A DNA stretch of 41,712 nucleotides, from positions 1 through 41,712 of the forward strand of contig JAKOVQ010000024.1 in assembly GCA_029781975.1 (NCBI GenBank), written 5' to 3'. Below the pieces are notes generated by a model, which saw nothing but the letters and a program-made list of their open reading frames with translations, did no database searches and was not told the origin of the DNA. The position numbers were made by a program, and so were the translations under genes. The stretch comes from Acidobacteriota bacterium. Its GTDB lineage: Bacteria > Acidobacteriota > Thermoanaerobaculia > UBA5066. This document shows positions 32,626-40,107 of this stretch, piece after piece. Position 1 is the stretch's first letter, and each line of letters starts with the position of its first letter.

Positions 32626-32663
32626 GCTTGAGCAAGCATAGAAATGAGCCGCCGGCGTGTCAA
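32626..32663 (-). promoter_or_regulatory. Efflux-operon promoter with ArsR-type operator
   Basis: On the minus strand -35 TTGACA (32663-32658), a 17-base spacer, -10 TATGCT (32640-32635), a near-consensus sigma-70 promoter. The 12-base dyad GCTTG-ct-CAAGC (32637-32626) overlaps the -10 and the expected start near 32628, an apt place for an ArsR-type repressor. It sits 20-55 bases upstream of the repressor ATG. Confidence 0.82.
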
Positions 32664-32993
32664 CGCGGAGGGCGGGAAGCGACTCGCCTTCAACGCGGGT
32701 GACCTGGGAGTCGGTCTCATCGGCGATTCCCAGACCATGGGAAGGAAGTCCGATTCGAGGCGGGGCCCAGGACTGCTGTGAAGCGTCGACAGGCGGCTTC
32801 GGGGTCGTGAATCCGCGCCGGTAGGGTCCGTGAAAAGCCCCTTGCATCTGGCTCAGGTTTCGCCTAAGAAGAATCGGCGTGGGTATCTATTTCCGTCGTC
32901 CAAAGCTATCCGTAGATACCCGCGGAAAGAAGCGTGCCAGCGTAAATCTATGAAATATGGCTAGTTGCGGCTGTCCGCAGACGGAGGTGCCGT
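32664..32993. other. Non-coding stretch between efflux promoter and att repeat
   Basis: No gene with a credible ribosome site or family resemblance. This is the right end of the metal block, up to the tRNA-derived repeat. I see no integrase remnant in it. Confidence 0.45.
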
Positions 32994-33042
32994 ATGGGGT
33001 TCAAGGGGTCGCGGGTTCGAATCCCGCCGTCCCGACCATCTA
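32994..33042 (+). repeat. Left att repeat: nt 32-76 of tRNA-Pro(GGG) plus TCTA
   Basis: 49 bases identical to 41512-41560. It starts exactly at the anticodon loop (ATGGGGT, anticodon GGG), then TCAAG as the 3' anticodon stem, GGGTC, a T arm GCGGG-TTCGAAT-CCCGC, the acceptor CGTCCCG, A73 and CCA. The bases before it do not supply the matching CTTGA stem or a CGGGACG acceptor, so no complete tRNA exists here. Confidence 0.9.
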
Positions 33043-33056
33043 TAAACAAAGGACTT

Positions 33057-33081
33057 AGCGCCCCGCGAGGGGCGCTTTTTC
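33057..33081 (+). terminator. Rho-independent terminator after the left att repeat
   Basis: Perfect 8-bp stem AGCGCCCC / GGGGCGCT, loop GCGA, then five T. It lies 15 bases past the tRNA-like CCA end and would terminate the tRNA transcript. The right copy has its own terminator at 41579. Confidence 0.85.
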
Positions 33082-33242
33082 GTGGCAGGAAAAGGCGGAC
33101 CGTGCCTTTCCCGTGGCTTAGCGGCTGGATTTCGGGGGACACCCCGTAGTCTTTGCCGGCTGCCTCGCCTGGCCCGCGCAGCCGTATCCGCAGAGGGCGT
33201 CACGGCGTCCGCGTCCCATGCCTCAGGTAAGCTGCGTGAATC

Positions 33243-33473
33243 GTGTCGATTGAGCGGGACTTCGATATCGGGTTCATCGCCGGCCAAGCGCTCCGCGAAA
33301 AGCAGATTCAACAGAACTACCGACCCGTTATCGCGGTCCACAAGTGGTTCGCCCGGAGACCGGGGAGCCTCTTCCGAGGGCTCGTGCTCGCTGAGTTCGG
33401 TTCGCGTCCCGTCCGAGAGGCGTTCTTCTCTGCTAACCATTTCGGAGGGAGAAAGATAGCCGATCCTTTCATG
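33243..33473 (+). pseudogene. Truncated DNA methylase (N-terminal fragment cut at DPFM)
   Basis: About 77 residues from GTG 33243 match the start of COG1743/DUF1156-type adenine-specific DNA methylases (REKQIQQNYRPVIAVHKWFA, then RRPGSLFRGLVLAEF, then KIADPFM). The family continues DPFxGxGT, its SAM-binding motif; here the match stops after DPFM at 33473 and becomes unrelated sequence (ESPSPRD). The break coincides with the stop codon of the convergent gene (33469-33471). The fragment is intact in frame, so the loss looks recent. It sits at the left end of the element, a usual place for swapped cargo. Confidence 0.72.
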
Positions 33474-33984
33474 GAGAGTCCGTCGCCGCGGGACTCGTCT
33501 CCTCGAAGGCCGGAGCGGCGGCCGGGGCCGGCGATGACACGGAGTAGTCCGTGACGGGGACTTCCGAGGCGCGGTCACAACTGATCCGCCCGCCCGACAT
33601 CGTGACGACGAATCGGAGCGGCGCCTTGCCCTCGGCCTCCCGGACGTCGGAGCGGAGTTTCACGAGAAGCTCGACTATCTTCGTCAGCTTCCCGATCGCG
33701 TCGAGGGCCGTCCGGAGGTCCTCGGCCTCCTCCGCCTTCCGCCGGATGCGGTGAGCGTCCTCGGCGAGGCCCCGGACGGCGTCGAGGAGCGAGTCGGCGC
33801 GCGCCGTCTCCTTCGCCTCCTTCGCCTTCACGAGCCCTGCTGCGACGTGCTGACGGTGTCTGTCGAGCGCGCTTTTCGTCGTCCCGGTTCGTCCCGCGAT
33901 GTCCCGGATAGGCTCCTGAGCGACGAGGGCCGCATCAATCTCGTCCCGCTTCGCGTGAGTGCAGACGGTACAGGTCCGAGCCAT
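33469..33984 (-). CDS. Small CxxC and HTH-like protein of the element
   Basis: 171 residues. The N-terminus has a CTVCTHAKRDEIDAAL motif (CxxC, possible zinc knuckle) followed by a helix-turn-helix-like segment (DIAGRTGTTKSALDRHRQHV). The middle is a Lys/Glu/Leu-rich helix and the tail is Pro/Ser-rich. It might bind DNA, in the manner of small terminase subunits or of replication accessory proteins, but I cannot name a family. It starts two bases after the upstream gene's stop. Confidence 0.6.
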   Translation of the reverse strand: MARTCTVCTHAKRDEIDAALVAQEPIRDIAGRTGTTKSALDRHRQHVAAGLVKAKEAKETARADSLLDAVRGLAEDAHRIRRKAEEAEDLRTALDAIGKLTKIVELLVKLRSDVREAEGKAPLRFVVTMSGGRISCDRASEVPVTDYSVSSPAPAAAPAFEETSPAATDSP

Positions 33985-33985
33985 C

Positions 33986-34444
33986 TCAGGCAGCCCCCCT
34001 CTCCGAGGCCGTAGGCGCTTCCGTGGGGCGAGCGAGAGCCGGCGACGACGTCGGGCCGGCCGCGGCCGGGAGCGAGCCGGGGAGGCGCCCCGCCGCGAAG
34101 AGGAGGGCTTCGAGGCGCGGGAGTTTCGCCCGGCGCGCCTCGACGTAGAGCCTCTGGCGAGCCTCAGCCTCGGGGGTCAGGCGGACCCACCGGCGCTCAT
34201 CGGAAAGCCGGTCCGTCTCGGTCGCGAGCGCGAGGAATGCGCGGCGCCGCGAGGACCTCTCGGAGGTCTCCGCCCTCAGGTAGAGGGAATGGGCCTTCAG
34301 CTCACGGAGAAGCGCGTCGAAGATGGCCGGGTCATTCAGGGCGCGGCGGATGAGGAGGCGCGAAGGGGGCGGGACCCTCTCCGCCCGTCGCACAATGCCC
34401 CACGCGCGCCACGGAGAGGCGGGCCAGGGAGTCCGAGGGGTCAC
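33986..34444 (-). CDS. Element protein of unknown function
   Basis: 152 residues from GTG 34444, overlapping the upstream stop (GTGA). Arg- and Leu-rich helical. The stretch LLIRRALNDPAIFDALLREL resembles VLRRALTDPAILDAVLSE of the protein at 37016-37390, so the two may be distant paralogues. No catalytic motif is seen. The overlap chain with the neighbours supports its reality. Confidence 0.62.
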   Translation of the reverse strand: MTPRTPWPASPWRAWGIVRRAERVPPPSRLLIRRALNDPAIFDALLRELKAHSLYLRAETSERSSRRRAFLALATETDRLSDERRWVRLTPEAEARQRLYVEARRAKLPRLEALLFAAGRLPGSLPAAAGPTSSPALARPTEAPTASERGAA

Positions 34445-34905
34445 GGCGTGGTCCTCCTGAAAGCGGTCACGGTTCCGTCGAGGGCCTTCTTCGCGAGGAA
34501 CGCCGCTCGGAGCGCCTCGGCGTCTCCGTCGGCGAGGATGTCGAGTTCCCCCCACGTGAAGCGGACGAGGCCGGCGACGTGGAAGGGGACCGCCGTTTCG
34601 GCGTCGCGGGTCCAGAGGACGGTCTCCCCGAGGACCCGCGAGCGGATGGCGACCCATCCCCGCCCGTTCGGCCCGAGGGCCTGCCGGATGCGCGCGACCG
34701 GATGGAAGGGGACGACGGGGGCGAGGGGACGGACGGCACGGAGCGCCGCGAGGACCTCGCCGCGGTGCGCTCGCACGAGGGAGAGGGCCTCCTCGACAGC
34801 GGGGGACGGAGGATTCGGGACGTCCGCTTCGAGAGCGCCGGCCGACGTCACGGCGAGGCGGATTCCGAGAGCGGGGAGGCGGTCGAGGATCTCAGCGGCA
34901 ATCAA
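34441..34905 (-). CDS. TubC-like docking domain protein
   Basis: 154 residues from TTG 34905, overlapping the primase stop (TTGA). The first 60 residues (EILDRLPALGIRLAVTSAGA and LVRAHRGEVLAALRA) resemble the TubC N-terminal docking domain, which is also seen in proteins of mobile elements near primases. The rest (VPFHPVARIRQALGPNGRGW) is not known to me. It may couple to the primase product; this is inference from overlap and position. Confidence 0.62.
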   Translation of the reverse strand: MIAAEILDRLPALGIRLAVTSAGALEADVPNPPSPAVEEALSLVRAHRGEVLAALRAVRPLAPVVPFHPVARIRQALGPNGRGWVAIRSRVLGETVLWTRDAETAVPFHVAGLVRFTWGELDILADGDAEALRAAFLAKKALDGTVTAFRRTTP

Positions 34906-37019
34906 AGGGCGACCCTCCTACGTTCGGCCACTTCAACGGACGGAGGCGGAGGTCCGGCCGGCGCGTCGTCATCCGACCCCACGACGAGGCGGATTCGGGC
35001 GGGCACCTCCGCGCTGTCGTCTGTCTTCCCTCTGGGAGCCGGAACGGTCGGAACGGCGGAACGGAGTGAGGAGCCATGCGGGTCCAGCCGTTCCGACCCC
35101 CCCGGAACGGAACCGGGAACGGGGTCGGAACGGTCGGCCCCCTCCTCCCGAACGACGGCCGGGACGTACCGGGCCGCGGCGTCGAGGATGGGGTCTCGGC
35201 GATACCCGCCGCGGGGTTCGGCGCCGTGACTCCAACGCTTCTTCTGCGGCGAGATCCGGAAGGCCCGGAGGAGCGCGGCGAGGCCGGCGGCGTCGAGCCC
35301 GTCGCCGTGGTTCCAGCGCTTCCACGGCGTGCCCTCCGTCGCGTGAAGCTCTCGGACGAGCGTGTCAGTCGTCGCCCCGGCGGGACTCCCGAGGCGCTGG
35401 AAGACGGTCACGAGATCCCGGAGAAGCCCAACGCCGACCGAGTCCTCCGCCTCGTCCTCCGCGGCGTCCGCCGCCAGGGCGACGAGGGCCTCCCGAGCGC
35501 GGGCAGGCCATTCCCCGCCCACGAGGTCCGCGATCGCGAGGAGGGGCTCCGCGGCGTCCTGCGCCCTGTCATTCAGGGCGTCCGGCAGGGCGGGGTCGGC
35601 CTTGCGGAGCGCCTCGATGCGGCCGGGCACGGCGAAGAACGCCTCCGCCTGACGAGCGAGCGCCTCGGCCTCCGGCGTCGCCTTCCGGCTCCGGAAGCGC
35701 TCGCGGGCCTCGTCGCGTCGGGCGCGACGAAGCGTGACGACGAAAGAGCGGTCCTTCACCGTGGCGGGCGGGTCCGCGATCCCCGCGAGGACCTTCGGGC
35801 CGAAGACCTCGAAGTCGAGAAGCTCTTTCCCGTGCTCCGCACATCGGGAGACGACGATCCCGCGGGAGAAGCCCGCGTTCAGGGTCGCCCGGATTCCCTC
35901 CGTCGAGTCCTTCGCGGCGGCGGAAAAGATCGTGTCGTACTCGTCGAGGAAGAGCGTCGCGCCGGTCGTGAGCTTCCGGAAGAGGATGGCCTCGGAGGGT
36001 CGAACCGTGTACCACGGCCGCGGCGCGAGACGCTGGAGGACCTCCATGAGGCGGGACTTCCCGCAACGGCGCTCGGGAGAGGTAATGCAGAGGTACGGGG
36101 TCACGTCCGCGGCCTCGATGGCGTGGGCGTGAAGGACCCAGAGGGCGCACGTCACGGCCTGGTCCTCCGTGAGGATCACGAAGCGGCGGATGAAGCGCAC
36201 GACGTCGGCGAGGAGGTCCCCTCCCTTCGGGACAGCGACGGGCGCCCACGCGGGCGCGGCGTCTCCGAGAGCCTCGATGGCCTCACGGGTCCCGCCGGCC
36301 TCGATCCAGTCGGAGACGTCCTTCCCGCGGGGGACCCGAGCGACGCGCACGGAAGCGGCGACGCCGTGAAGGGCCACGGCGACGGCCTCGCCGTGCTTTC
36401 GGCCCGGCTCGTCCGCGTCGGGGAGGATGACGACGTGCGCGCCGCGGAGGGCCTCCGAATGGCCGGGGAGCCACTTCCCGGCGCCTCCGGGGTTGCAGGT
36501 CCCGCAGAGCCCGAGCCGCGCGAGGCTCTCGGCGTCCTTCTCGCCCTCGACGACGTAGACGCGGGCGCCGTCCTTCGCGGCGGAGAGGACCTCGGGGAGG
36601 CGGAAGAGGACGCGCCGGACGCCGTCGAGATTCCAAAGGAAGGCGCCGGCCTTGGCCGGATCGGGGCGCCGCTGCCGGAAGTCCTTCGGCTTCATCCGGA
36701 CGACCTCGAAGAGAAGCGCGCCGGCCTCGTCCCGGTAGGGATAGCGCGCGACGACCTCGCCGCGCCCCTTCTTCGCGGGCGCCTTCGGCTCCTCCGGGAA
36801 GAGGTCGCGCATGGTGAGGCCGAGGGCCGCGAGGACGTCGGACGTCTCGCAGCCGGCCCGGCAGAGAAGGACGGCCTTCCCGTCCTTCTCCGCGACGCCA
36901 AGGCTCGCCTTGTGGTCCTCGTGCGCGGGGCAGCGGGCCTCGTAGCCGGAACCGCTCGGCCTCGGGCGGAGGTCCTTCTCCTGGAGAGCCGCGAGGACGC
37001 GCGCGAGCGGCGCGGTCAA
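34902..37019 (-). CDS. Primase/helicase of the element (CHC2, TOPRIM, DUF3631-like)
   Basis: 705 residues from TTG 37019, with GGAGAGGAG 6-7 bases upstream and a TTGA overlap with the previous stop. The zinc finger is CPAHEDHKASL and LLCRAGCETSDV (CHC2 type), then a TOPRIM part (VYVVEGEKDAESLARLG, VVILPDADEPG), then a helicase-like DUF3631 region: YLCITSPERRCGKSRLMEVL (Walker-A-like), LFLDEYDTIF (Walker-B-like). The C-terminal quarter carries a cluster of GGAACG repeats. It would prime and unwind DNA to replicate the element once excised. Confidence 0.87.
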   Translation of the reverse strand: MTAPLARVLAALQEKDLRPRPSGSGYEARCPAHEDHKASLGVAEKDGKAVLLCRAGCETSDVLAALGLTMRDLFPEEPKAPAKKGRGEVVARYPYRDEAGALLFEVVRMKPKDFRQRRPDPAKAGAFLWNLDGVRRVLFRLPEVLSAAKDGARVYVVEGEKDAESLARLGLCGTCNPGGAGKWLPGHSEALRGAHVVILPDADEPGRKHGEAVAVALHGVAASVRVARVPRGKDVSDWIEAGGTREAIEALGDAAPAWAPVAVPKGGDLLADVVRFIRRFVILTEDQAVTCALWVLHAHAIEAADVTPYLCITSPERRCGKSRLMEVLQRLAPRPWYTVRPSEAILFRKLTTGATLFLDEYDTIFSAAAKDSTEGIRATLNAGFSRGIVVSRCAEHGKELLDFEVFGPKVLAGIADPPATVKDRSFVVTLRRARRDEARERFRSRKATPEAEALARQAEAFFAVPGRIEALRKADPALPDALNDRAQDAAEPLLAIADLVGGEWPARAREALVALAADAAEDEAEDSVGVGLLRDLVTVFQRLGSPAGATTDTLVRELHATEGTPWKRWNHGDGLDAAGLAALLRAFRISPQKKRWSHGAEPRGGYRRDPILDAAARYVPAVVREEGADRSDPVPGSVPGGSERLDPHGSSLRSAVPTVPAPRGKTDDSAEVPARIRLVVGSDDDAPAGPPPPSVEVAERRRVAL
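35041..35132. repeat. GGAACG repeat cluster in the primase gene 3' end
   Basis: GGAACG or its complement occurs seven times in 92 bases, three of them at 9 and 8 base steps (35041, 35050, 35058). The same 9/8 spacing occurs at 39848-39870 and nearby in the opposite orientation. Confidence 0.55.
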
Positions 37020-37390
37020 CGGGCGCTCCTCTCCGGGACCGCCGCCCACGCTAGGAGGACCGACATCGACAGCCAGTCGGACGCGGGAAGGTGCAGGCGC
37101 ACGTCGCGACGGGTCCGCCTGTAGGCGGCGAGACGACGCTCCGCCCTCGCCGTCCACGGCCGGGGCTCGCGAGCGGCGAGGAGGAGCGTGCGAGCCTTCA
37201 CGACGAGGGCGCGGCTCTCGGGGGAGCCCGCGTCGGCCTCCGAGAGGACCGCGTCGAGGATGGCGGGATCGGTCAGGGCGCGGCGAAGGACGCCGCGGGC
37301 GTACGGAGGGCGACCCGAGACGCGCTTCTGCGGCGTCGCCTGACGGGGGGTCCGCGGAGACTCGCCGCGGGTCGTCTGCTTTCTCGTCAT
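37016..37390 (-). CDS. Element protein of unknown function, upstream of primase
   Basis: 124 residues from ATG 37390. Basic throughout, with RGVLRRALTDPAILDAVLSE and a C-terminal Arg/Leu helix. It resembles part of the protein at 33986-34444. The stop overlaps the primase start (TTGA). Possibly a DNA-binding or primase partner; unproven. Confidence 0.62.
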   Translation of the reverse strand: MTRKQTTRGESPRTPRQATPQKRVSGRPPYARGVLRRALTDPAILDAVLSEADAGSPESRALVVKARTLLLAAREPRPWTARAERRLAAYRRTRRDVRLHLPASDWLSMSVLLAWAAVPERSAR

Positions 37391-37428
37391 ACCTCTTCTC
37401 CTACTTGCCGTGAACGGTTGACGACGGG

Positions 37429-37644
37429 TCAGGCGACCCGCTTCCGGGCCGCGGTCTCCTCGGACGTGTTCGCGAAGCTGCGCTCGGCCTCCCACGCCTC
37501 GACGTCGGCGATGCGATAGACAGCCCTGTTCTTCGCGATCCGGACGTACTTCGGGCCGCCGCCCTTGACGCGCCACATCCGGACGGTGCCGGGCTTGACA
37601 CCGAGCATCGCCGCAAGCTGACTCGTGCTGATTCGGGTCTCCAT
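37429..37644 (-). CDS. AlpA/excisionase-type HTH protein
   Basis: 71 residues with an N-terminal MerR-like helix-turn-helix: STSQLAAMLGVKPGTVRMWR (about 6-25), then the wing GGGPKYVRIAKNRAVYRIADVEAWEA. This is the usual HTH_17 layout of AlpA-like regulators and excisionases. It precedes the replication genes and probably regulates them or directs excision. Confidence 0.78.
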   Translation of the reverse strand: METRISTSQLAAMLGVKPGTVRMWRVKGGGPKYVRIAKNRAVYRIADVEAWEAERSFANTSEETAARKRVA

Positions 37645-38041
37645 CGGTCCTCCTCGTTCGTTCTGCGGCGATCAGCGCCGCTGCGTGGAAAGCCTTGGCC
37701 AATTCGCGTTTGTCAGCCGGGGTCGAGTGGGGTTTCTTCGTCTCTGCCGGAGAAGCCCCGTAGTCGAGTCGTTTGTCAGGTGGCGCGCGTCGGTTTCCTC
37801 GCTCGACGAATCGCCAAGAGCGGACCCGCGGCGGCATCCCGCCGACAGCTCGTCTCCCGCGGGCACAGCGCCGCCCGCCGTGGTCGTCCCGTGTGCAAGG
37901 AATCGGCGCCGAGATGCGCGCGATTCAACCGCTACTGCATGACGCAAATCTGCCATATACGGACGCCTCGGGGAAGAGGTCGGGCTCTACGCGACAGGCG
38001 GGAGAGAACGGGGAGCCGGTCGGACCGGCTCCTCTCGCCCG
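37645..38041. other. Intergenic region with a 10-base direct repeat
   Basis: No credible gene in 397 bases. CGTTTGTCAG occurs at 37707-37716 and 37770-37779, 63 bases (six helical turns) apart, which could be operator sites for the HTH proteins on either side. On the minus strand the repeats read CTGACAAACG, similar to a -35. Probably the control region of the replication operon. Confidence 0.45.
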
Positions 38042-38305
38042 TCATGCGGCGTCCAGCTCGGGGCCGCCGGGCGACACCTCCGCCACCTCGCCGGCCGCCC
38101 TCGCCTCGCGCTCGCTGAGGTACGCCTCGACAGCGCTCTCCCGGTAGAACACGCGGCCGGACTCGCTCCGCGACCAGCCGCGAGGGCCGTGCCCGCTGAG
38201 GCGCCAGCGATGGAGCGTCTTCTCCGCGATCCCGAGACGTTCCGCGACGGCCGGCGCCGGGATCAGAGAGTCGGGCTTCACCTTCGGGGCCTTCGTCTTC
38301 GTCAT
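38042..38305 (-). CDS. Second HTH_17/excisionase-type protein
   Basis: 87 residues from ATG 38305. The HTH is PAPAVAERLGIAEKTLHRWR, then the wing GWSRSESGRVFYRESAVEAYLSE. It is paralogous in layout to the protein at 37429-37644. One may be the excisionase, the other a repressor; I cannot tell which. Confidence 0.76.
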   Translation of the reverse strand: MTKTKAPKVKPDSLIPAPAVAERLGIAEKTLHRWRLSGHGPRGWSRSESGRVFYRESAVEAYLSEREARAAGEVAEVSPGGPELDAA

Positions 38306-38404
38306 CGCTCCTCCCGCTCGCTCCGGGAAAGGGGCCGCGGGAGCGCGCTTCCGTGCGCACGGGGGCCGGCACGTCGCACGGAAGGCGCTCCCGCGGCCGA
38401 GTCG

Positions 38405-39031
38405 TCAGACCTTGAACCGCTCTCCCGTCTTCGGGTACGGCACGCGGACGTCGTCGCACCAGCCCCCGAGGAGGCCCGTCTCCCGCGCCGCCTGCTCCGC
38501 CGTCATCCCCGCGTGACCGACGCTCCAGAACGGCGGGACGATGACCGAATCCTCCCCCTCGAAGGGGCGAAGCTCGGCCGCCGCGGCCTCGGCCGCGCTG
38601 CCCTTCTCCGCCATCTCCTGAAGGGCGTTGCCGGTCGCCAGGAGAGCTGGCGTCACCTTCGCCTGAGCCTCCCGGAGCCTTTCGACGGCCGCCGTGTAGC
38701 GCTCGCGGGCCTCCCGGTGCTCCTTCTCCCGCACGAGCCCGGCGCGCTCGGCCTCCGCCTCCGCGAGAAGACGCGACAGCGCGGAGATCCGCTCCGACAG
38801 CCGGCGGGCCTTCGTCTCTTTCGTGACGATGGCGGCCTCGTGCTCCTCCGGGTCGGCGCCGCCGTCGAGGGCCTCCCGAAGCGCCCCGCGGGCCTCCGCG
38901 ATCGCCGCTTCCGCACGGGCTTTCTCGTCCGTCGCCGCGTTGAACCTCTCGCGCAGCTCCGCCGCACGCCTCTCCGCTCGCGCGAGCGGTCCTCCGGTCA
39001 CCGCCTCCAGGGCGGCCTTGATCTTCACCAC
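38405..39031 (-). CDS. Coiled-coil protein of the element
   Basis: 208 residues from GTG 39031, one base after the upstream stop. About 15-140 is a long Ala/Glu/Arg-rich coiled coil (heptads in RLSERISALSRLLAEAEAER). The C-terminal end (VIVPPFWSVGHAGMTAEQA) is compact and different. No family recognised. The gene lies between an unknown protein and an HTH gene. Confidence 0.62.
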   Translation of the reverse strand: MVKIKAALEAVTGGPLARAERRAAELRERFNAATDEKARAEAAIAEARGALREALDGGADPEEHEAAIVTKETKARRLSERISALSRLLAEAEAERAGLVREKEHREARERYTAAVERLREAQAKVTPALLATGNALQEMAEKGSAAEAAAAELRPFEGEDSVIVPPFWSVGHAGMTAEQAARETGLLGGWCDDVRVPYPKTGERFKV

Positions 39032-39032
39032 C

Positions 39033-39323
39033 TCAGCTCCTCCTCATCGTCCGGGCCTGGAGCACCTCCAGGGCTTCCGGAATCGTCAGTCCCTCGTCGT
39101 TCGCCACGCGGAACGCCTCCGTCATGAACTCGTCCCGCGTGCAGTCCATCCCCGGCACGAGCTCCCGGCCGGGGTGCCGCGGGTCCGCCTGAGTCCTCGC
39201 CGCGATCGCCTTTCCCCGCGAAGAGAGCTCCAGGACCCTCCCGCCATGAAGCCGGGCCTCCGGTTGCGTGGAGAACGTCTCCCGATGTTCTCCGTCCAGG
39301 ATCTCAAGCCACACCGTCCCCAT
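39033..39323 (-). CDS. Small acidic protein of unknown function
   Basis: 96 residues from ATG 39323, with GGGAGGAG directly upstream; GTG 39347 adds eight residues but has no such site. No known motif. The segment 39324-39642 upstream holds no gene; it has an A/T-rich patch near 39410-39440 that could include a promoter for this minus-strand group. Confidence 0.55.
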   Translation of the reverse strand: MGTVWLEILDGEHRETFSTQPEARLHGGRVLELSSRGKAIAARTQADPRHPGRELVPGMDCTRDEFMTEAFRVANDEGLTIPEALEVLQARTMRRS

Positions 39324-39642
39324 TCGCTCCTCCCTCACCTTCCACACACCCCCCGGCGCCTTCCCGTCAACGGGACGTGTCCGCCTTTGTCCGCCTTCGA
39401 GCCCCTCTCTTGTCTACATACGCTCGAAGCCCGTTTTGCAACCCCCGCGCCGCTCTTTTTTCGCTCAGACCGTCGATTCGCCCCGCGGAGGACTCCGGGA
39501 GGCCCGCTCTCGTGCGAAATCCACAGGGAGCGCCGACCCCCCGGCACGGTCCTCGAAGCGTGGGGGCGTCGGTTCGATCCCGTGGGGCGTCGATCGCCGG
39601 CCGTGGGGAGCGTTCCGCCCCGCTACCCCGACCCGCGGGACG

Positions 39643-40086
39643 TCACGAGCGCCCCCCGTCCAGGCCGCGGAGACCGTTCCGGGGGACGTCCGGCGCGAGG
39701 AGCGAGTCTTCGTAGTCGCTGAGGATCTTCCGGAGCCACCAGCGCGCCGCGGCCTCCGGCGTCTCGCCCCGCGGGGTGTTCCGGAGGAGGAGGGCCGCCT
39801 CCTCGCCCGCGAGGTCGAGCCGGAGCGTCAGGCGAGGGCCGCGAGGGCGTTCCGCCGTTCCGGGCGTTCCGACCCCCCCTCGAAATCGAGCACAAGGGTT
39901 CGGGCCGCTTGCCATCTCGTTCCGTTCCGCCGTTCCGGGCGTTCCGACGTCTCGGGAAGGCAGGCGCGTCTCGTCGTGGGGTCCGGTAAGATGTAGACGG
40001 ACCCCTTCCGGGGTTCGCCCCTCGGAGCCCGGCGCCGTGTTCCCCGCCAAGAGAGACGGCGTCGGGTTCTTCTTCTTTCTGGCCAT
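39643..40086 (-). CDS. Element protein with internal VGTPGTAER repeats
   Basis: 147 residues from ATG 40086, 21 bases after the integrase stop. The sequence VGTPGTAER appears twice because the gene carries two copies of a 25-base DNA repeat (39849-39873 and 39924-39948). The N-terminus is basic (MARKKKNPTPS), the C-terminal half is a helical segment (TLRLDLAGEEAALLLRN). No family recognised. Coding status is moderately supported by its place after the integrase. Confidence 0.52.
   Translation of the reverse strand: MARKKKNPTPSLLAGNTAPGSEGRTPEGVRLHLTGPHDETRLPSRDVGTPGTAERNEMASGPNPCARFRGGVGTPGTAERPRGPRLTLRLDLAGEEAALLLRNTPRGETPEAAARWWLRKILSDYEDSLLAPDVPRNGLRGLDGGRS
39849..39948. repeat. Two 25-base copies of a GGAACG iteron-like repeat
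   Basis: Positions 39849-39873 and 39924-39948 are identical over 25 bases, 75 apart. Each contains three CGTTCC units at 8 and 9 base steps, the mirror of the primase cluster at 35041. A further CGTTCC at 39918 extends the second set. Confidence 0.6.
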
Positions 40087-40107
40087 GTGGCCTCCTTTCG
40101 TTCGGCT

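Noticed and set aside
32962-33038. An intact tRNA gene ending at 33038 (or at 41556)
   Set aside because: The T arm, acceptor 3' strand and CCA are perfect but the 5' acceptor, D arm and 5' anticodon stem are missing in both copies.
32961-33578. Minus-strand frame containing SGRRDSNPRPLEP
   Set aside because: This string is what a tRNA 3' end gives when translated backwards; it is the att repeat, not a protein.
37672-37956. A 94-residue minus-strand frame in the control region
   Set aside because: Arg/Thr/Ser-rich with no ribosome site or motif, and it contains the direct repeats; better seen as intergenic.
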